DNA from: an uncultured Eubacterium sp.
Lineage (GTDB): Bacteria; Bacillota; Clostridia; Peptostreptococcales; Anaerovoracaceae
DNA length: 16,546 nt
Assembly (NCBI GenBank): GCA_905193765.1
Contig: CAJJPZ010000036.1
Span: 1 to 16,546 of the forward strand
Direction of reading: 5' to 3'
This document shows positions 12,127 through 16,546 of this stretch, piece after piece. Made by a program: the position numbers and the translations under genes. Positions within the stretch are counted from its first letter, which is position 1. Each line of letters opens with the position of its first letter. A model generated the notes under the pieces. The model saw nothing but the letters and a program-made list of their open reading frames with translations, did no database searches and was not told where the DNA came from.

Positions 12127-14043
12127 TTAAATATCAAGTGTCGCCAGCAGCGCGTTGCTTTCGATGAATTTTCTTCTCGGAGCGACCTTGTCGCCCATCA
12201 GAGTAGTGAATATCTCATCTGCCGCGGTGGCATCGTCGAGAGTTATCTGTATTAGGGTCCTGGTCTTGAAATCCATGGTAGTCTCCCACAGCTGGTGGAA
12301 GTCCATCTCTCCCAGACCTTTGTAACGCTGTATGTCAGCCTTGCCCGGTTTGTCTGCCAGCTCGCTCATCAGCTTCTCCTGCTCCTTGTCGGAATAGGTG
12401 TAGTAGACCTTCTTGCCCTTCTTCACCTGGAAAAGCGGCGGCTGTGCAGCATAGACATAACCCTTCTCTATCAGTGGCGTCATATACCTGTAGAAGAATG
12501 TCAGCAGCAGCGTCCTGATATGAGCTCCGTCGACATCGGCATCTGTCATGATTATTATCTTGTGATATCTCAGCTTTGACTCGTCGAACTCAGCTCCGAT
12601 ACCGCAGCCGAAGGCTGTTATCATGTTCTTTATCTCGTCAGAATTCAGGATCCTGTCAAGCCTTGCCTTTTCAACGTTGAGGATCTTACCTCTCAGCGGC
12701 AGCACTGCCTGTCTGTTCCTGTCTCTGCCCTGCTTGGCGCTTCCACCCGCGGAGTCACCCTCCACCAGGAAGATCTCTGAAAGTGCAGGATCTTTCTCGG
12801 AGCAGTCAGCCAGCTTGCCCGGCATGGAAATACCACTGAGGACAGTCTTCCTCGTCATGTCCCTGGCTTTCCTTGCAGCCTCTCTGGCTCTTGCAGCCTT
12901 GAGACACTTTTCCAGGATAGTCTTCGCCTGGTTAGGGTTCTCGTTGAGAAATGCACTGAGAAAATCTGCAGTATTGGTCTCCACGAAACCTCTCATATCG
13001 CTGTTTCCCAGCTTCGTCTTCGTCTGACCCTCGAACTGTGGCTCAGTCAGTTTGACTGAAACTATTGCGGTAAGCCCCTCTCTAACATCTTCGCCGGTAA
13101 GGGCAGGATCCTTGTCCTTGAGGATCTTGTTCTTCCTGGCATAATCATTGATTATCCTTGTGAGAGCGGTCTTGAATCCCACCATGTGGAAACCGCCTTC
13201 TGTAGTATTTATGTTATTGGCATAGGAAAGCAGCATCTCATTGTATCTGTCAGTATACTGCATCGCAACTTCCACTTCTCTGTCGCTTTCGGATACCTCG
13301 AAATATATCACATCCTTGTGGAGCGGCTCCTTGTTGGCGTTGAGGTGCTTGACAAATTCCCTGAGACCTCCCTCATAGTGGAACTCCTCAGACTTTTTCA
13401 TACCCTCTCTCTCATCCTTGAGAGTTATCTTTATGCCCTTGTTCAGGAAAGCCATCTCTCTGAGCCTGCGCTCCAGGACATCGTAATCGTATACGGTTTC
13501 ATCAAAAATTTCAGGATCCGGCCAGAACGTGCTCTTCGATCCTGTTTTCTTCGATGTTCCTGTCTCTATGAGAGGTGTCACTGTCTTGCCTCTCTCGTAT
13601 GTCTGTTTGTAGATCTTGCCGTTTCTCTTGACTTCGACCTCCATCTTTGTTGAAAGCGCATTCACTACCGACGCTCCCACACCGTGAAGTCCTCCGGAAA
13701 CCTTGTATCCTCCGCCTCCGAATTTACCCCCTGCATGGAGAACGGTATGGATGACCTCAACGGCAGGTATGCCCAGCTTCGGGTGTTTGTCCACCGGCAT
13801 TCCTCGTCCGTCGTCCTCTACCGTTATCGAATTGTCTCCGTGTATAGTGACGTTTATAGTTTTGCAAAATCCGGCCAGTGCTTCGTCGATACTGTTGTCC
13901 ACTACCTCGTAAACGAGATGATGAAGTCCCCTGGGACCAGTGCTTCCGATATACATACCGGGTCTTTTCCGAACAGCTTCCAGACCTTCAAGGACCTGTA
14001 TCTGCTCGGCATCATAGTGCTGAAGCTTTTCGTCTTTTGCCAT
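12127..14043 (-). CDS. gyrB: DNA gyrase subunit B
   Basis: ATPase and TOPRIM subunit of gyrase. Its 638 residues are typical of Gram-positive GyrB, without the enterobacterial insert. GHKL ATPase motifs: EVVDNSIDE (residues 46-54), DDGRGMP (77-83) and GGLHGVGASVVNALS (117-131). The QTKTKLGNS loop (340-348) supplies the conserved lysine. TOPRIM motifs are EGDSAGGSAKQGRDR (428-442) and DADVDGAHIR (501-510). The protein ends in RRKFIESNALLATLDI, the usual family terminus. An AAGGAG site precedes the ATG, and a dedicated promoter (14082-14110) lies upstream. It is 21 bases ahead of gyrA, with which it forms an operon. Confidence 0.97.
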   Translation of the reverse strand: MAKDEKLQHYDAEQIQVLEGLEAVRKRPGMYIGSTGPRGLHHLVYEVVDNSIDEALAGFCKTINVTIHGDNSITVEDDGRGMPVDKHPKLGIPAVEVIHTVLHAGGKFGGGGYKVSGGLHGVGASVVNALSTKMEVEVKRNGKIYKQTYERGKTVTPLIETGTSKKTGSKSTFWPDPEIFDETVYDYDVLERRLREMAFLNKGIKITLKDEREGMKKSEEFHYEGGLREFVKHLNANKEPLHKDVIYFEVSESDREVEVAMQYTDRYNEMLLSYANNINTTEGGFHMVGFKTALTRIINDYARKNKILKDKDPALTGEDVREGLTAIVSVKLTEPQFEGQTKTKLGNSDMRGFVETNTADFLSAFLNENPNQAKTILEKCLKAARAREAARKARDMTRKTVLSGISMPGKLADCSEKDPALSEIFLVEGDSAGGSAKQGRDRNRQAVLPLRGKILNVEKARLDRILNSDEIKNMITAFGCGIGAEFDESKLRYHKIIIMTDADVDGAHIRTLLLTFFYRYMTPLIEKGYVYAAQPPLFQVKKGKKVYYTYSDKEQEKLMSELADKPGKADIQRYKGLGEMDFHQLWETTMDFKTRTLIQITLDDATAADEIFTTLMGDKVAPRRKFIESNALLATLDI

Positions 14044-14081
14044 TGACCATTTCTCCTTTTTCCTAATTTAGCTAACAATAT

Positions 14082-14110
14082 ATTGTACCACAAAAAATCG
14101 TCTCTTACAA
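14082..14110 (-). promoter_or_regulatory. Sigma-A promoter of the gyrB-gyrA operon
   Basis: On the minus strand, TTGTAA (14110-14105), a 17-base spacer and TACAAT (14087-14082) predict a start near 14075, about 30 bases before the gyrB ATG. AAAAAATC (14092-14099) and GATTTTTT (14119-14126) form an inverted repeat around the -35, which might be a regulatory site or merely AT-rich sequence. The rest of the 200-base recF-gyrB gap shows no gene and no convincing recF terminator. Confidence 0.75.
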
Positions 14111-14243
14111 GTTTTTGTGATTTTTTAGACTTATCCGCCCATAAACCCTGTAAAATCCGTACAATCGACGATTTCATGCATCATCCAGCATATTTAATAC
14201 CGAAGTATACCTGAACACCCGAAATTTTCATCCTTCCGGCTCA

Positions 14244-15323
14244 TCATATTTCCATTTCGACTTCACCGGCAGATATCCTGAATATCTTCCCGGCAGGCAT
14301 GGCTTCTACCACTTTACCGGATATATCCGCTGTCGTGATAAACATCTGGTTTTCTCCCAGCGAATTTATCAGGAAACTCTGGCGCTGGTTGTCCAGCTCC
14401 GAAAGGACATCGTCAAGCAGGAGCACCGGCTTCTCTCCGGTCTCCTCCTCTATGAGCTTTATCTCAGACAGCTTCAGCGAAAGCGCAGCGGTCCGCTGCT
14501 GTCCCTGGGATCCGAATTTCCTCAGATCGATGCCGTCTGCAGATATCTTTATATCATCACGGTGAGGACCGTGACCTGTTGTCCTGTTCCTTATGTCATC
14601 GCTTCTTGAATCACAGAGCAGCTGGTAGAAGTCCGTGTCGGGACTGACGTCCGGCTCGTACTTCAGGCTGAGTTTTTCTCTGCCCCCTGATATGCTCTCA
14701 TGTATCCCGCTGCTTATGCGGTCAAGATCCGTGATGAAGTCCCTGCGTTTTTTTATTATCCTGCTGCCGTACTTTGCAAGGCCTGTGTCCCAGACATCCA
14801 GTACATCAGGATCCACCGAGCTCTCCTTCAGATAGCTGTTGCGCTGCTTCAGCACTTTGCGGTAGTCCGAAAGCGCACTGTAATACCCCGGATCTATCTG
14901 GCACAGCTCTCTGTCCGTAAATTTCCTGCGCTTTTCAGGATCCTCCTTCACTATCTTAAGATCCTCCGGTGAAAATACCACGATGAAGATCCTTTCCAGC
15001 AGCTCCGACGTCTTTCTTATCCTGACTCCATTGACCTTGACGCCCTTCCTGCCATCCCGGTTTATGAGTATCTCCGTGGTGTTCGTCTCGCCGTCCGCAT
15101 ATATGTCGGTCTTTATTTTGCAGAACTCCTCGCCGAACCGGATCATTTCCCTGTCCCTGACGTTCTTGAAGGACTTCGCCATGGAATTCATGTAGATGCT
15201 TTCCAGCAGATTCGTCTTGCCCTGGGCGTTGTTCCCCAGGAAGATGTTGACCCTCTCGCTGAAAGACACCTTCAGCTCCCTGTAATTCCTGAAGTTTTTA
15301 AGTTCTATATTCTCTATGTACAT
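14244..15323 (-). CDS. recF: DNA replication and repair protein RecF
   Basis: SMC-like ATPase that, with RecO and RecR, loads RecA at single-strand gaps and helps stalled forks recover. It has 359 residues, normal for the family. Walker A is GNNAQGKT (residues 30-37), the ABC-type signature is GSQGQQRTAALSLKLSE (271-287), Walker B is PVLLLDD (299-305) and the D-loop is SELD (308-311). The family motif RRKFTDRELCQIDP (132-145) is intact. It starts 27 bases after the dnaN stop; the ribosome binding site (CAGGAAC) is weak and very close to the ATG, so translation may depend on upstream dnaN translation. The small S4-domain gene (yaaA/rlbA) that often sits between dnaN and recF in Firmicutes is absent. 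Confidence 0.96.
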   Translation of the reverse strand: MYIENIELKNFRNYRELKVSFSERVNIFLGNNAQGKTNLLESIYMNSMAKSFKNVRDREMIRFGEEFCKIKTDIYADGETNTTEILINRDGRKGVKVNGVRIRKTSELLERIFIVVFSPEDLKIVKEDPEKRRKFTDRELCQIDPGYYSALSDYRKVLKQRNSYLKESSVDPDVLDVWDTGLAKYGSRIIKKRRDFITDLDRISSGIHESISGGREKLSLKYEPDVSPDTDFYQLLCDSRSDDIRNRTTGHGPHRDDIKISADGIDLRKFGSQGQQRTAALSLKLSEIKLIEEETGEKPVLLLDDVLSELDNQRQSFLINSLGENQMFITTADISGKVVEAMPAGKIFRISAGEVEMEI

Positions 15324-15350
15324 GTTCCTGCAGTCTCAGTTCCCGGTATA

Positions 15351-16466
15351 TCAGATCCTCGGTATCCTTACCGGCAGTACGAGATATTCGAAGGCGTCGC
15401 TGCCCACAGGCTTGATGACGCACGGAGAAGTTCCTGTGCTGAAGATCATCCTGATCTCCTCGTCGTCTATGGCTTTGAGGACGTCTGTCACGTACTTCGA
15501 GTTGAATCCTATATCTATATCGTCACCTGTCTTGTCCATTATGATCTCTTCTTTGACGTTACCTTCCTCGGAACGTGACGTTATGGTCATGAGATCGTTG
15601 TGCACGGATATCTTTATCAGGTTGTTCTTGCCTTCTCTTGCCAGCAGTGATGCTCTCTCGATGCTTTCCAGCAGTATGCTCTTGCCGATGATCACTGTCG
15701 TGCTGCCGTCAGACGGTATGATGTCCCTGTATCTGATGAACTCGCCCTCCATCAGACGCAGGCTGACTTCCGTATTTCCTATATTGAACACGGCTTTCTT
15801 GTCGCTGAGAAGAATCTCCATATCCTCGGCGTCGCTGTCGTCTGATATGATCTTGCTGATCTCGTTCATGATCCTGGCCGTTATGATGAAATTCTCTTCC
15901 GTACCGATATCCACAGGTTCATTGGAAAGTGCCAGACGGAACCCATCCAGTGCTACCATCCTGACATTGCCGGGAGTTATCTCGGTGAGTATGCCGGTAA
16001 GTATGCCCTTGGCTTCCTCTGCGCTGGCAGCGAATGCTGTCTTCCTGACCATGTCCTTGAAAGTCTCGCAGCTGAATGTGAGTCTGTTGATTATTTCCTT
16101 ATTATCCTTTATCTGGGGGAAATCCTCCACAGACAGTCCTATAACGTTGAATTCCGATGAGCTTGTCTTTATAAGGACACTGTTTTCATCACCGGCTTCT
16201 ATGAGTATCATCTCATTTGGCAGTTTTCTGACGATATCCCCGAAGAGCTTTGATGCTACTACGGCTGATCCCGGTTCTTCAACATCCGCTTCTATCTTCC
16301 TGCGGATGCTTATATCCAGGTCTGATGCTGACAGGGTTATGGTACCGTCCGTGTCGGCTTCTATCAGTATGCCTTTGAGCACGGGGAGCGTCGTTCTTGT
16401 CGATACAGCTTTAGAAACTGTACCCAGTGCTTTAGAAAGCGTTTGTTGTTTGCATGTGAATTTCAT
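15351..16466 (-). CDS. dnaN: DNA polymerase III beta subunit (sliding clamp)
   Basis: Ring-shaped processivity clamp that tethers DNA polymerase III and many repair proteins. The 371 residues cover the three clamp domains. The start MKFTCKQQTLSKALGTVSKAVSTR, the ASDLDISIR motif and the terminal YLVLPVRIP are typical of Firmicutes DnaN. The ATG at 16466 has a GGAGG site 12 bases upstream, a slightly long spacing. A possible -10 hexamer (TATAAT, minus strand 16527-16522) lies in the AT-rich upstream sequence, but its -35 would be outside the window, so the promoter is uncertain. dnaA is expected immediately beyond the right edge. A long open frame on the opposite strand of this gene is a mirror of its codons and is not a gene. 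Confidence 0.97.
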   Translation of the reverse strand: MKFTCKQQTLSKALGTVSKAVSTRTTLPVLKGILIEADTDGTITLSASDLDISIRRKIEADVEEPGSAVVASKLFGDIVRKLPNEMILIEAGDENSVLIKTSSSEFNVIGLSVEDFPQIKDNKEIINRLTFSCETFKDMVRKTAFAASAEEAKGILTGILTEITPGNVRMVALDGFRLALSNEPVDIGTEENFIITARIMNEISKIISDDSDAEDMEILLSDKKAVFNIGNTEVSLRLMEGEFIRYRDIIPSDGSTTVIIGKSILLESIERASLLAREGKNNLIKISVHNDLMTITSRSEEGNVKEEIIMDKTGDDIDIGFNSKYVTDVLKAIDDEEIRMIFSTGTSPCVIKPVGSDAFEYLVLPVRIPRI

Positions 16467-16510
16467 AATTTATATATTCCTCCAGATAAAAAGGGAAAAC
16501 GAGTGAAAAA

Positions 16511-16546
16511 CATTTATTATTATTATATATATTTATAGTAATAGTA
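16511..16546. other. Candidate oriC unwinding element with DnaA-trio repeats (partial, at window edge)
   Basis: Positions 16512-16537 contain only A and T, and the plus strand ends TAG-TAA-TAG-TA (16536-16546). Read 3' to 5' this gives GAT-AAT-GAT and a partial fourth repeat, the trinucleotide pattern of DnaA-trios that load DnaA on single strands. In B. subtilis the trios lie between an AT-rich unwinding region on the dnaN side and DnaA boxes on the dnaA side; the polarity here is the same. The DnaA boxes that would confirm it lie outside the window, and AT-rich sequence can mimic trios by chance. Confidence 0.5.

Noticed and set aside
15316..16506. A 396-codon open frame on the plus strand opposite dnaN
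   Set aside because: It mirrors the codons of an unmistakable dnaN, has low-complexity serine/leucine/isoleucine-rich translation, no family resemblance and no ribosome binding site.
1..16546. CRISPR arrays, tRNA or rRNA genes, insertion sequences, phage genes, toxin-antitoxin pairs
   Set aside because: No regularly spaced repeats, cloverleaf or rRNA-like sequence, transposase, integrase or paired small genes were seen on either strand.

Overview
The window comes from a low-to-mid GC, anaerobic Clostridia-type member of the Bacillota, probably an amino-acid fermenter. Three things point that way: the gene order dnaN-recF-gyrB-gyrA, strong Gram-positive ribosome binding sites, and an oxygen-sensitive 2-hydroxyacyl-CoA dehydratase system. 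I would guess the Anaerovoracaceae/Peptostreptococcales neighbourhood, but I cannot prove it from sequence alone. The right edge lies next to the replication origin. dnaN, recF, gyrB, gyrA and trpS run leftward away from it (minus strand, co-directional with replication), and the last bases look like the AT-rich unwinding element and DnaA-trio repeats of oriC, with dnaA expected just outside.

Layout, right to left: the oriC edge (about 16.51-16.55 kb); dnaN, recF, gyrB (with its own sigma-A promoter), gyrA and trpS (8.5-16.5 kb); a 354-base intergenic stretch with a promoter and strong terminator that look like a roughly 100-nt small RNA gene, followed by the promoter of a hotdog-fold acyl-CoA thioesterase (7.7-8.2 kb). 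A two-gene plus-strand unit (4.5-7.6 kb) encodes an EutH-like permease and an orphan hydantoinase/oxoprolinase-type ATPase. It converges on the thioesterase, with back-to-back terminators between them.

The left 4.1 kb is a minus-strand operon: 2-hydroxyacyl-CoA dehydratase alpha and beta subunits, their ATP-dependent [4Fe-4S] activator, proC, and the first codons of an acetyl-CoA acetyltransferase (thiolase). It is preceded by a textbook sigma-54 (-24/-12) promoter. A long inverted repeat about 160 bases upstream of the predicted start is well placed to be an enhancer site. The permease/hydantoinase unit fires in the opposite direction from a near-consensus sigma-A promoter in the same 418-base divergent region.

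Working model: the dehydratase, activator and thiolase handle CoA-linked reductive amino-acid (Stickland) fermentation under nitrogen/amino-acid-responsive sigma-54 control. The divergent permease/ATPase pair would import and open an amide, lactam or hydantoin-like compound, or an amino alcohol. The most novel elements are this pair, the sigma-54/palindrome regulatory region, the candidate small RNA and the oriC edge.
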